The position numbers were made by a program, and so were the translations under genes. A stretch of 29,621 nucleotides of DNA, from NCBI GenBank assembly GCA_016297805.1, contig JAEDFX010000019.1, positions 1 to 29,621 of the forward strand, given 5' to 3'. Below, piece by piece: positions 14,702 through 28,000 of the stretch. This DNA is from Treponema sp. Its GTDB lineage: Bacteria; Spirochaetota; Spirochaetia; Treponematales; Treponemataceae. Positions within the stretch are counted from its first letter, which is position 1; every line of letters starts with the position of its first letter. The notes under the pieces are model-generated. The model had not been told where the DNA came from. It worked only from the letters and a program-made list of their open reading frames with translations, and searched no databases.

Positions 14702-15919
14702 TTATGGACGAAGAAGATTTGCAATTTTTTCTTGAGTTTTTGAATCTGGAATTGCTGCTGAGAGAGGCAAAAGTGGACCAGAAGAAGCCGCTAGCCAATA
14801 TCTAACATCATCAGCCTGACGATCTGGAGTTTTGGAATTTTTTTGTACAGGTGCAAGTCCTGTGGAAACGCAAAGATCATACTGAAATTGATTTGTGAAA
14901 TCTGAAATTATTTTATTTGTTTTAAAGTTATTTTTTAGCATAATGATAGCATATTCATTCGAGACAAATTTTCGTTCATCTGTAATAAAAAGGGAAGGAA
15001 AATAGATGGATTTATAATGTCCAATTACATCTTTATCTATTTTTCTGTGATCTGTAAGCTTTAGCATGCTAAAACCTGTGAGCTGATTATTGCAGTAGAA
15101 AAGGGTATCATTTATAGAAAATTTTAAAGTGTTGCTACTTATTAATTTATTCGCAAACATTTTTTTTAGTTGATTATATGTGTTTATGATTTCGTAATTG
15201 GATTCTAACAATGATTTCATAAAATCAATACAATAAGTACTTGTATAATTATTTGCCATATCTTTTTGATATGCTTCGGACAAAGCGTTATGTAGTTCTT
15301 CGTATTTTTGGTAGTTGGAAAAAACTTCAAATAATTGACCGAATATGTTTAAGAATTCTTTATCTTCATAAAATGGAATAATAATTGGAGATGGTGAATA
15401 AATAATTTCTTCACTTGCTACGTTTATAAAGTCATTCCATGTATTTATATTTGGTTTAGAGGTTTGTTTATACATATCATAATTGACATCAATCTGGTAC
15501 ATATCATAAAGAAAAGGAATATAAGCAAGATTATTTGATTTTTCTGGAATTGATGATTTTATTGAAATCGGCATTTCTGTAGTGTAATTTTGTGAAATAG
15601 GGAATACATTTTTATTGGATGTAGCAAATTGTTTAGTATTTGAATCAGTTATGCAAAACAATAAAGATACTTTTTTTAATTGGTCTTCTTGTAATGAGAG
15701 AGGAATGGAAGAATCCAATTCTATGATAGAAAAAGATTCGTTTAATGATTTTTCTATATATTTGGTAAAAGTATTTTTGTGTTCTTCCGGTATGTTATAA
15801 AAAGCAATTTTTTTACATGAATTTTTAGAAGTATAAATAACCAGATAAGTAAGCACTGAGAAAAGAACAATTATAAACAAACTAAAGCAGATTCTTTTTA
15901 TATTTTTTTTATTCTTCAT
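14702..15919 (-). CDS. Membrane-anchored solute-binding-protein-like protein
   Basis: The 405-residue protein has a basic start and one hydrophobic segment (about residues 9-29) with no cleavage site or lipobox, so it is probably anchored with its bulk in the periplasm. The rest resembles a divergent family-1 ABC binding protein: NLAYIPFLYDMYQIDVNYD, then TWNDFINVA, and a C-terminal STGLAPVQKNS followed by YWLAASSGPLLPLS, in the order seen in sugar-binding proteins. Its function is unknown; it could be a receptor for the neighbouring importer, a sensor, or a capture protein. AGGA precedes the ATG at a suitable distance. It is convergent with the permease operon and divergent from the giant lipoprotein. 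Glutamine codons are 12 CAA to 4 CAG, unlike the ABC genes. Confidence 0.6.
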   Translation of the reverse strand: MKNKKNIKRICFSLFIIVLFSVLTYLVIYTSKNSCKKIAFYNIPEEHKNTFTKYIEKSLNESFSIIELDSSIPLSLQEDQLKKVSLLFCITDSNTKQFATSNKNVFPISQNYTTEMPISIKSSIPEKSNNLAYIPFLYDMYQIDVNYDMYKQTSKPNINTWNDFINVASEEIIYSPSPIIIPFYEDKEFLNIFGQLFEVFSNYQKYEELHNALSEAYQKDMANNYTSTYCIDFMKSLLESNYEIINTYNQLKKMFANKLISSNTLKFSINDTLFYCNNQLTGFSMLKLTDHRKIDKDVIGHYKSIYFPSLFITDERKFVSNEYAIIMLKNNFKTNKIISDFTNQFQYDLCVSTGLAPVQKNSKTPDRQADDVRYWLAASSGPLLPLSAAIPDSKTQEKIANLLRP

Positions 15920-15974
15920 AACATTTTCCTACATAATTAAGAAAAATTTGATTTTTCTAAAATTTTCACTTACC

Positions 15975-15980
15975 ATTATA
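15975..15980 (-). promoter_or_regulatory. -10 box of the binding-protein-like gene
   Basis: A perfect TATAAT on the minus strand lies about 55 bp before the ATG at 15919; the -35 region (TAGATT at 17 bp) is weak. It lies in the 148-bp gap shared with the divergent giant lipoprotein gene. Confidence 0.4.
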
Positions 15981-16048
15981 ATATCAGTTTAAAAAGTAAT
16001 CTATTTCTTATCAATTAATCATCTTGCCAAATTTTACCGATAATAAAC

Positions 16049-16057
16049 TGTTATAAA
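16049..16057 (+). promoter_or_regulatory. Extended -10 element before the giant lipoprotein gene
   Basis: TGTTATAAA combines a TG extension with a TATAAA box; no good -35 box is at the right spacing. Transcription would start near 16064, a few bases before either candidate ATG. Confidence 0.3.
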
Positions 16058-16079
16058 AATCATTTCAATGAGAGATGTT

Positions 16080-19000
16080 ATGAAAAAAAGGTATTCTAAT
16101 TATTTAGCTTTATTGTTGGCTTCAGTATTATTGATGTTTTCTTCATGTGAAATTGGTTTGGGGTCTGCTGTTGATACAGAACCTCCTAGCGTGTCATTAA
16201 CTCAACCAACTGCTGATTCAATTGTGCGAGAGGCTTTTGTTTTAACTGGAGCTTGGTCAGATGATTTGAGTATTGGTAGTGTAAGCATTCAATTTAGAGA
16301 TGTCAATGATGCCTCAATAATTTATGGTCCTTTTGAGGCTACAACAGAGAATGGAGAAGAGGAAACTTCGGGAACTTGGACTTGTTCGATTAATCCTTCA
16401 GAGTATGGAATTCCAGATGGAACTTATGTAGCAACAGCAACAGCGTATGATGAAGCTGAACATTCATCAGAAACTTCTACAACATTTAGTATAGATAATA
16501 CGCCACCGCTAATTGTACTTGAAAGTCCAAGTACAACATCTATTTCAAAACCTAACTCATACGGTCAAATTTTTACTGTAACTGGTAAAGCGGCAGATGA
16601 TAGTGATGTAGATTCAATAGACTTCATTTTTTATGATAAAGATGGAAATGAGATACATAGAAAAAATATTTCAGGTGTAGGAACACAACTTGAAGTGACA
16701 GTAGCTCAATGGGGTGATGATGTTTATAACAAAATTTATGGAAATAATAAGGAAGCTGGAACAAAAGAATACTATGTTGGTTTAGTTGCTTATGATGGAG
16801 CAAGAAAAATACCAGCTGTAGAAGGTGATAAAGGAAATGCTTCTACATCATTCTATTTGTGGGATTCTCTTGAAGCAAAAATAGGAACTGTAAAAACTTC
16901 CATTGGGTATAAGGTTATGAATGGTCGTTCTGCAGCTACCCCTGATGAATATGCAAGATGGACAAGTGCATTAAATGAATTAAAAATAGAGCGAGCAACT
17001 TTTTCTTTAAATCCTGTAAATAACCCTTACTTTGAAGTAAGTCGTTTTGAAGGCTTTACAGCAGGAAGAGGAAATCTTGATGCAAACGAATTTACGAATA
17101 AGAATACAATGGTTTTGAATCTATATAGAGGTCGTGATAACAAAGCCGTAAAAGTGGATACTATTGGTGTATATTTAAAAGAATGTGATAAAGCTGGAAA
17201 CTTGATTCCAAATGGTAATTTAATAACTCTTTTACCAGCATATACCGATAGAGATGGAAATGTAACCTCTTTGATTTCAAAAGAAGATCATGATAATGCA
17301 ATTACAACTGTAGATTCTTCATACACAATGTCATTTGCAGTAAATAATGAAGTATATACTGGCATTGAATTCAATAAATATTATTTAGTAGATGTTGTTG
17401 GTTATGATATTAATAATGTTAATGTTTATAACCCTTTGAGCTATGGTTTAAAAATGGTAACTACAGCTAATCAACCTGTAATTTCTATGATAACTCCACC
17501 TTCAGGTGGAAACATACCAAAGAGTGCTTCATTTAAAGTGTCTGGTTATGCAAAAACAACTGAAGATAGTGTTTCGATTGCAGTTTATAATGAAGAAGCT
17601 CTTGGTACTCCATTTGCATCTAGTACAGGTATTGGTTCTGCTGTAACAATTGGTGCATACAATGAACAAGAAGGAGGATTCCCATTCAATTTTATAATTG
17701 ATACCTCTTCAAGAACTGCTTCAGGAACAAATTTGCCAAGAATTATCATTGAGGTAACTAGCAGTTCAGGTTTGGTTTCTAATCTGGAAGTTAAGATAGA
17801 TCCTATTTTACCAGCAATTGGAGAATATTCTATAACTCCTATAATCAATGATACTTATGTAAATGGTGAAATAACTATAAAACAAGCTGTTTCTGATAAT
17901 CAGATGTTAAGAAAAGCTGAATATTCTTTAGATGATGGAAACACTTGGACTTCTGGTTCTACAAGTATGCTGACAATTCCTGTTGACACTACAAAATATA
18001 CAGATAAAGCTAAAAAAATTGTAAAAATCAGATTGGAAGATACTGCTGGTAATACTTCAGAGGGAAATATTGCTCTAAATATAGATCAGAGTACTGATAA
18101 ACCTGTTCCTTTCTTATCTAACGTTGACGATGGAATTAAGACACTCCAGGCAATTAAAGACACAACACCAAAGATGAACATTTTTGGTACTCAGTCTAAC
18201 AATACAATTAACGGTTCTATTTCTGATGATGATGGAATAGATTACTATAAGATTATTTTTGATGGAAATCCATATGGTGGAGCAAAATATGGTGATACAA
18301 CAAATATTCCAGGAAATGGAAAAACCTCTGTAACTTTATCTTGTAAAGTTCCAGAAGTGGAAGGAACTTACGATCTTTATGTTTACGTAAAAGATTCTAA
18401 GCAGGATAATACAGGAAACAATACATATGAACCTAAGGACGTTGACGGTAATTCAATTAAGTTTGCTACAATTGCAATTGATGAAGGTGCACCAAACTTT
18501 GTTATTACTACAACAAGTGGTTCATTACAGGCCGCAGAGCAGGCTTGTCCAGTTGCAGGTAGCTGGTCTGATGGTACTGATATTGTTATTGAACGCTGTA
18601 CAAGTACAGATGCAGGAAAAACATTAACAGTTGAAGTTTCATCTGAAACTGAAGGCTCTTCTATTACAATTAATTCCAATGGAACATGGAGCGATACACT
18701 TCCTGCTGAAACAGTAGGTACAGATGGTTGTGTAAGATACTATGTTGCTACAGATAAATATGGACAAAAAACTCAACAGCCATTTGTTGCAAAGGTTGAT
18801 GCTAGAGCTCCATCGTTTAAGGTAACGAATGTAAATGGCACAGCAGTTTCTCTCAATAAGGACAGCGACAATCATTCTGCATTTGCAAAGACAAGTGGAA
18901 TCTTTATAGTTAAGGGTACAGTTGCAGAACCTGATCCAGACAGAATTGTAAATGAGAATGAAGGATCTGGGCTTGAAGATTTCGTATATTATTACATAAC

Positions 19001-22000
19001 AGCAACACCAAATGAAGTTTCTACTGCTAATGGCGCGTATGTTATTGATGGAAATGGTAAGACATGGGGTAAAGCTGGAATAACAAAAACAACAAGAGAA
19101 ACAGGAAATTCAGAAAACGGTGAATGGACTGCAAATATTGATATTTCTTCCGGTTATGACGAAGGAAAAGATTATATACTTTATATTGCTGCTAAAGATA
19201 AAGCTCGTAATATTTCTAAAATTTTAGATAATCCAAGTGCAAAGGTTATATTAAAGCCAGATGCAACTCCACCAGTATTCACAGATAAAGATGACACAAA
19301 AGATGGTATTCAAGCTTTAGAAATTAGTAATAAAAATATTATAAAAACAACAAATGAAGACATTACTTTCACTGTAACTGTAAAAGATGAAAAAACTATT
19401 TCTGGAAATGCAGTACAGGGAAGTGGTGTAGACACAGTTAAACTTTACAGAAACGGCGTAGACACTGGACTTGAAGCAACTAAATCTGAAGATACATATA
19501 CATTTAAAATTCGAAGTACAGAATTAGATACTAAGCTTTCTGCTGGTACAAACGTATTTACAGTTCGTGCTACAGATAAGGTTGGAAACTATGATGATTG
19601 TGCGGCAGAAGAAGTAAACGTTGACCGTACTCCACCAAAAGTAAGTATTAGTGGTGTGGTACCAACAGTTACAAAAGCTGGAAAAACTTGTGTAAATGGA
19701 AAAGTTACAGTTAGCGGTGTTGCTACAGACGAAACTGGCTTAAAAGAAGTTCGTTATTTCTTTGGAACAGTTGTATCACCATATACAGCAGTAACAGGAC
19801 AGGTTGTAGACGCTTCTACAGATGGTACATATAAACCTTATGACATTGTAGTAGATACAAGAAATCTTCATGATAAAACTACTACAAAAATGACAGTAGT
19901 TTCTGTAGATAAAGCAGGTAATATTTCTGATATTGCTACACGTGATTTGTACGTAGATCAGTCTACCGACTTGCCAGTAATTACACCAAAATCTCCATTG
20001 AACGATACTGCCTATGCAGTTACAGATATTGCTAGCGGACACAACTTGTTTACAACAACTGGTTCTATTAGTGCAGACATTTCAGATGATGATGGAATTA
20101 GAACAATCGAAGTATACGTTGGTGATTCAAAAGTAGATGCTGCTACAATCGACCTGTCAGTTGATCCTCCAGCTTCTTATAGTGCAAGCTGGACTTTAAG
20201 TAACCTTGGAGTTTCAACTGTAGGTGACTATACAATTAAGATTAATGTAATTGATAGTGAACTTAATGTTAGTAATGCAACTCACGTAATTAACATTGGT
20301 ATAGATGATGGAGCTCCAACACTTGAACTAACAACAGATGCTGATGAAGAAAAGAAGAAAGACGGAATTTACTATGTGAACAAAGACTTCAAGATTGATG
20401 CAACAGTAAAAGATGATTACAAACTTGGAACTTTAACTTGGAATGAAAATAATGGATCAGAAAATCATATTACAGTGAATACAGATAGTACACAACAAAC
20501 AAAGACAGTAAATTATACTGTAAAATCTACTTCTTCAAATACAGAGACAAATACAACTGTAAGTAAGAAATCAGTTTATACATTTACAGCAACAGATAAA
20601 TTTGGACAGGCAGAAAAGAAGACTCTTACATATATTTATGATTTGGAAAAGCCTGCATTCACTAATGTAACATACAGTAAATCTGCTGCAACTGATGGTG
20701 CTTATTATTATGATTCTGGAAAGAGCTTTACAATTAAAGGTATGGCTAAAGAAACGGGAGACAAAGCATTCCAAAGTGGTTTGAACAGTGTGGAATTTAT
20801 TGTTTACAGTGGTCATCACGCAACTTATGATGAAGCTAAAGACGCTGTTACTGCGAAAACTGCAACAGTTGTAAAAGATTGGCAGTCAACAACAGGAACA
20901 AGTTCTTGGACAGCTAAGCTTGACTCTGATTCAATTAAGACAGAAGGTGAATACACAGTTTTTATTCGTGCAACAGATTTTGCCGGAAATGAAACAATAT
21001 ACGCAACACCAATTAAAGTTGTAGCAGATGCTGCTAAGCCTGAAATTGCAATTACTAGTGTGAATTCTGTTGATGCAACAGCTGTGGATTCATACTATAC
21101 AGATTCATTTGTAATTGGAGGAACTGTTACAGACACTTATCTTCGTAGCTTTGATGTTTCTGTTGAAAAGGGTGCTGCTATAACTACTGTTAAACCTACA
21201 AAATTAACAGGAAAGACTCTAATAACTGATACAACTGGAAATGAGACTTCAGTTCAACCATGGTCAATTACTGTGCCAAAAACTGACGGCGAATATGAAA
21301 TTTCTATTGTTGCAAAAGACGAAATTAATACAACTACGTATCAAGCAATAAAATTTGCAATAGATACTTCTGCACCAACATTTGAAATTACAAAAGTAAA
21401 AAATGAAACAGTTTCAATTAAGAAAGATTCACCTGAAATAACAAGATTTGGAAATACAAGTGACTACTTTACAATTAAAGGTACAGTTGCAGATGCAATG
21501 AAGAATTCTTATGCTAGTGGTGTAGCTAGCAATATGTACTATATTGTTAAGAAAACAACTGATTCATTAACATATGCAATTGATAATACATGGTCTTCGG
21601 TTCCTGTAAAAACAGATGGCACATGGGAAGCTCCGGTACTCTTTAGTAACTTTGCAGATGGTAATGCATGTTACGTTTACTTTGCTGTTCAGGATAAAGC
21701 TGGTAATACATCTCTTGAAAGTGAAAATCCAGTAAACAAGATTATTGTAAAAATTGACCAGTCGGCTCCTACTGTTAGTGCCCTCACACCAGTAATTACA
21801 GACGCAACTACAGTATTTACTGTTACTGCAACAGATGGTGCTAATGGTAGTGGAATTAAAGCAACTTCTGCGGTGCTTAAGCTTGATGGTGTTGAATATA
21901 AGGATACAGAGGGGCACACAATAACACCAAGCTTTACTGCTGGTGCAAATGCAGCTGCTGATTCAACATACAAATTTACAATTGATAATACTAAGGCAAA

Positions 22001-25000
22001 TCTTAATTCGGGAGCTAATTCATTTACAGTAACTGTTACTGATGAAGCTGGTAATCCAAAAACTACATCTGCAGTTATTATTAATAACGATGCACCAACA
22101 ATTACTGTTGTTCAGGATAATGCTTCTGAAAATTCTAAAGCAATTGACGGTGCAAATGAATATGTATACCAGAATGTAAGTTTTAATATAAACGGTACAA
22201 TTGGAATTTCTACTAATAACAAAATCAAAAGTGTATCATGGGTTGATAAAGACAAGAATGGTAATATATTAGGAAGCGGTACTTTGACTGCAGCTGCTGG
22301 TCCTGTAACTACAACTGTAGATCCAACTGCTACGGATTTTGCTTCTTATGAAGGCAAGCTGGTAACAAGAGCATTTACTGTAACTAACGTATACGGACAA
22401 CTTAAATCAGCTAGTGTAAACTTTGTAATAGATAAAACTCCTCCTGTTGCCCAGAATGACTTTAAGGTGGGTGGAAAAAGTGTAACAGAATTGAGTGCTA
22501 CAGATACATGGTTAAAAGCTTCTGCACTTAAGGTTTCTGGTTCTTATGTAGAAAATGTAAGTGGAATTAATTCTGTCACAGTAACTTTAAATGATGTAGA
22601 GAACCCAGTTTCTGTAAACAGTTCAAATTCATCAGGAACAATTACATATAAGTTTGATTCTACAATCAGCGGATTTACAGAAGGTAAGGAAAATGTAATT
22701 AAGTTTGATACTGTAGATAAGGCTAAAAATACTGCAAGCACAGTAATTATTTCTGGAATTAAGATTGATACAACTGCTCCAGAATTAACTAAAACTAAGA
22801 ATCCTACTGATGGTTCTGGTAATGAAAATAGCTTGTGGTATAGAAAAGCTGATGAAACAGACTGGAATGAATTTAAAACTTCTATCCTTACAAATAAATC
22901 TAAGAATATTGAATTACAGGGGGCCTTCTCTGATAAAAACGGAGATTTGGCAGTTTCTGGTGTAAGTACAATTAAGATTAAGGTGGGAACATACGAATTT
23001 GATGCTAAGACTGTACCTACTGCAGGTATTGGTTCTGATAACTTTGCTGGAGCAGCTACTGGAAAATGGCAGGCTACTTTAGACTTTGAAAAAGTTAATT
23101 TGGCAACTGGTTCACATACAATGAGCTTTGAAATTACAGATGTGGCTGGTAATATTACAAAAACAAATAACGGCACAATTGTAGTTGATGCAGATAAACC
23201 AGAAGCTAAGATTAACCCAATTACTGATGCAGATACAGACACAGACGGAACTCAAGTAAATAAAACAATTTCTCTTGTTGGTACTGCTAGCGATAATAAT
23301 GCTCTGAAAGAAGTTACTGCAATTCAGATTTCTTCAAACTATAATGCTGCTTCTCCTGATTCTGCAACATGGACAGAGCTTTCTAAAGCAAATGCAGGTG
23401 AAAATTATACACTTGCTGGTACAACAAATTGGACTGCTGCCAACTTTGATACAACTGAGTTTACAGATGGAACTTACTACTTGCGTGCAAATGTTCTTGA
23501 TGAAGCTGGTAATACAGGTTATTCAGCTATATTAGAAATTATGATTAATCAGGATTCAGACCGTCCTGTTATAAAGATTCCAACTTTAAATGAAACTAAT
23601 GCATTTATTCAGAGTGAAACATTAATGGGTACGATTTCTGATGATGATGGAATTACTTCTTTTGAATATTCAGAAGATGGTACAACTTGGACAAATATAC
23701 CTGTTTCAAGTGGAAGCTGGAAAGTAACATTTGCTGCCGGTACACACAATATGTACTTTAAGGTTGTGGATGCATCTACACCAGCAGGAACCTTTATTAC
23801 AAAAATTGCAGGGGATGATGACGATTCATTAAAACGTCCATTCCTTACATTAGGAAGTACTAAGAATGATAATGATACAGCTATTAGTCTTTCTGTAGAC
23901 TTGAAGGCTCCAGAATTTAAGACAATTAAGTTCAATAAATCAGGAACAACTCCTGCTGATGGAGAAACAGTACCTTCAGTTCCAGAAGATCCTGATGCTA
24001 ATTCAACATGGGAAGCTGTTTCTGGAAAAATTACTTATAGTCCAAGTGAACCTTATATGTATGTAAAGGTTGTTCTTGAAGAAGATGTACTTATGCACGA
24101 AAGTGATAGAGATTCAGTTTCTAGTGATATTACAATTTCTTTGGGAAGTAATTTAGGGATTGTAACAGGTGGAACATTTACAAGAAATAAAGATACAACA
24201 AAGACTCCAAATGAATATACATATTTAATTGGACCAATTGATTTGAGTACAAATATTGCAGCTGGCGATGGTACAAAGACTGTAACAATTACAGCAAAAG
24301 ATAAATCTGGTAGATCAACATCTTCTACATTCAATGTTAGTACAGATAAGACTGCACCAACAGTTTCTTTGAATTACCCAACTGCTGATGACAAGATTAG
24401 TGGAAAAGTAACATTGCTTGGAAGCTTCAGCGATTCTACAGGAATCAGTTTGACAGCTGGAGATATTCAGTACTTAATTCCTACAACAGCTCAGCAAGCT
24501 GATAGTGCAGATCTTTCTGATGCTGATTGGAAAAATATTACAGTTGCTGGTAATCTCTTTGCTTCCATGAAGCTTGCATTTGAAAGTTCAAGCTATACAC
24601 AGCCAAGTGCAGAAAGTGGAAAAGACAGCTTGATTTATTATGCAACAAATACAAACTATGCAACTCTGGATTCAAATGGAATAGTAACTCTTCCTATTTA
24701 CTTTAAAACAAAAGATACAGTAGGAAACATTGCAGTTGATAAGAGTAACTCAATTGTATTGGATCCAGATGCAGGTATTCCAACAGTAGAACTTTCTTCT
24801 CATACAGATAAAGCAAAAACTGCTGGTGTTGTAAATCTTATGGGTTCTGCAAGTGATGATGAAAAAGTTGAATCAGTTAAGATTACAAAACTTGAATATA
24901 CAACAAAAGAAACTATTGATGAGGAAACAACATGGGAAACTGTTTCTGATACAACAGTAGCAGGCCTTGTAGTAACAGATAAGGGAACTGCAGAAGAAAA

Positions 25001-28000
25001 TGGTGTAATTAAGTGTGTTGGTACAACAAGCTGGAAGGCCTCTATTGATACATCTAAACTTGGTTCGACAATAACAGCAATTCGTGTAACTGTAGAAAGC
25101 TTCGATGAAAACGGAACTCCTAGCAGTAAAATTCACATTGATGGAACAACAAAGGACACAAGTGTAACTCGTATTCTTGTAGATAAATCTGTTCCTAAGT
25201 TAGAAAGTGCTTCTATTGTAGGATTCGCTTCTACTCCAGATAGTGCAATAACTACACCAAGTTTTGAAAAGACATATTCTTCTGGTATGTACATTAGTAA
25301 GAATAATGCTGCAAAACTTTACTTTAAAGCAGTAATTTCTGATGATTCAAGCGTAACAGGAATATACTTTACTTGTAATGAAGGAAGTGCAGTTTCTACA
25401 ACAGATAAATTGGAAGATGGATTAGGTACAAAAAAATATACAGTTCTTCTTCCAATCGACATGACAAATGAAGGTCATATCTATGCAACATTGGAAATGC
25501 TTGATGGACAGCACACAGATGTAACACAGAACTTCAGCTTCTACATTGATAATACTGCACCAAAAATGTACAGCAAGTCTGGGGATACATATGTTTCAAA
25601 TGACAAGATTAATAATACAGCAACATTGCGTTTGGAAAACAACAGTGGTTTGGTAGTTAATACAGAAAATGTAGTAGAAAACTCAGATGGTTCTTATACA
25701 TTTGGTGACAGCGTAGAAGAAGCTGGTTCAGGACTCGCTTACGTTGTTTACTGGTTCGGAAAGGCAAATTCTTCTGGTGAAACAAACCGTGTTTATAACC
25801 CAATGTTTAATGATGGTTCTAATAACAATAAGACAGACATTGATGGAACAACTGTAAAGATTAACAGCGAAAATCTTCCTGTTCTTGTTCAGACAGTAAC
25901 TCGTTCTTCAGCAACAACGGTTGAATATGACGGACTTAGTTCTAACAAGAATATCAGAGTTGGCGGACTTGTAAAACTTGGTGGTTCTTATCACTTAATC
26001 AAAGAAATTTCTGAAAATGTTGTAACACTTGCAGACAGTATTGATACAAGTTATAAAGATGCAGAATTCGTTTACGCACAGGTTGTTGACCATGCCGTAA
26101 CAGAAGGCTTTGATTCAACAGCAGAAACTGGAGTTTCTAACGATGATGGCGACGGAATGGTAGAAATGGTTAAACAGACCGGAACTACTTACAAGTGGAG
26201 TTCATCAATCCTTTCAGACAAAATTGAAGATGGTCCAGCAGAAATCCACGTAACAGTATTCGATGCTGCAGGAAACGTAAACTCTGGATATGTAAAAACT
26301 AGTATTCAGAACAACAGACCTCGAATTTCTCGTGTATTCCTTGGTACTGACTTAAATGGAAACGGTAAGTTTGATTACTATTCACCAAACGCAACTGGTG
26401 CAGTTCTTTCTACAGATAAACGTGATGCAACTGCAAATGGAACAGAATTCGGTGAATTAAGCTTCTACTCTGCATTGAGTACAGATGGAAAACTTCAGGG
26501 TAATGTTACAATTGATTCTTCAAGCTTTGTTGTAAGTGGTGATTTCCTTGTTCTGCCAGAAATTGTAGGTGGAAATGGAACTCTTAAGTACAACTATATG
26601 GTTGCTGATACTGAGGCTGCAGCAACTTCTACAACTGTAGGAACTGGTACAGCAGCTCTTAAAGATTTAAGTACAACAGCCGAAGAATTAAAGTTGCAGA
26701 AACGTTCTGATTCTAAGCAGGATGTTAGCGGTACAGGTGGATTACTTGGAACAAGCAACATATTTGATGGCTACAACTACAGTAAAACTGCAACAAAATA
26801 TGATGAAACAAATCATAAAGGAACAAAATCTGGTTCACTTAAAGGACTTGTAATTGAAAAGGCTGATTTAACAACACACGAATCTTGGACAACAGAGGAT
26901 GGAAAGAAAAACAAATTCTTCGCATTCACATTCTGGGATGAAACTGGTGTAAGTGATGGTTTGACACAGGGTAAAGATACTCTTAATGCAGTATTGAAAG
27001 TTCCTGTTGTTGTAAACGTAGTTGATGATGTAAAACCAACTGCAAATATTAAACCATTCTACTGGAACAGCAAAGAAGACAGCTCATTCGTTTACGATGA
27101 AAATGGAAATCCACAGGGTCACATTGATATTGATGACGGCACAGGAACAACTAACCCTGGTGTAGCTGGTCGTGTATATGTAGAAGGAACTGCAAAAGAT
27201 GAAACTCGTTTAGGCGCACTTTACTTTACTGAGCCAGATGGAAAAGTTTATAAGATTGCTGAATATAATGGAGATGCTTGGTTAAATACATCTTCTGGAG
27301 TAGCCGAAGATGGTATTCAAGCTTCATGGACAAACATCAAGAATGTCTGGGTAGAAACAATTACAGAACCAAGCCAGGCTGGACATGAAGTAGCATGGAA
27401 GGTTGAAATTGACATGACTCCAAATGGAATTGCAACTGATAATACTGTTGATATTACAGCAAAAGATGCTGCTTCAAAAGTAAATACTTCAGATGCAAGC
27501 CTAGCTCAGACAATTGATCCAGAAAAGAAAGCAGGTGGAGCATTAACATCTCACTATATTATGGATTTCGTGCCTTATATTAAGAGTATTTATCCAGCTA
27601 ATGGAACAGCAAACCGTTCAAGATTAGGTAAATACTCAGTAAGAGCCGGTGAAGACATGATTATTGAGGGTATGAACTTTGCGAAAGATGCAAGTTATAC
27701 AGTCAATTTCTATAAAACAAATACTTCAGAAGAAGGTGGTGTTCAGGGAGCCAAAGATGCTGGTGGAGTTACAACTTTAACTGGTACAATTGAAAAAAAT
27801 GGTCAGATTACAATAAAAGCTCCAAATTATTCTCGTTATGTTGAAGTTGTAGTAAGTGATGTTGCAACAAAGAACAACACAAACACAAACGGTGGTTACA
27901 ACATCGAAGCAGGATTCGGTGCAGCTTCAGCTAACAATAACGGTACAAACTTCTGGACTGATGATAGATATGTTAGTGTTTGGAAGGTTGGTACAACTTT

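Noticed and set aside
22544..23242. 232-residue antisense ORF inside the giant gene
   Set aside because: It is a by-product of the Thr/Ser/Asp-rich repeat codons on the other strand; other antisense frames there behave alike, and it has no start signals or family features.
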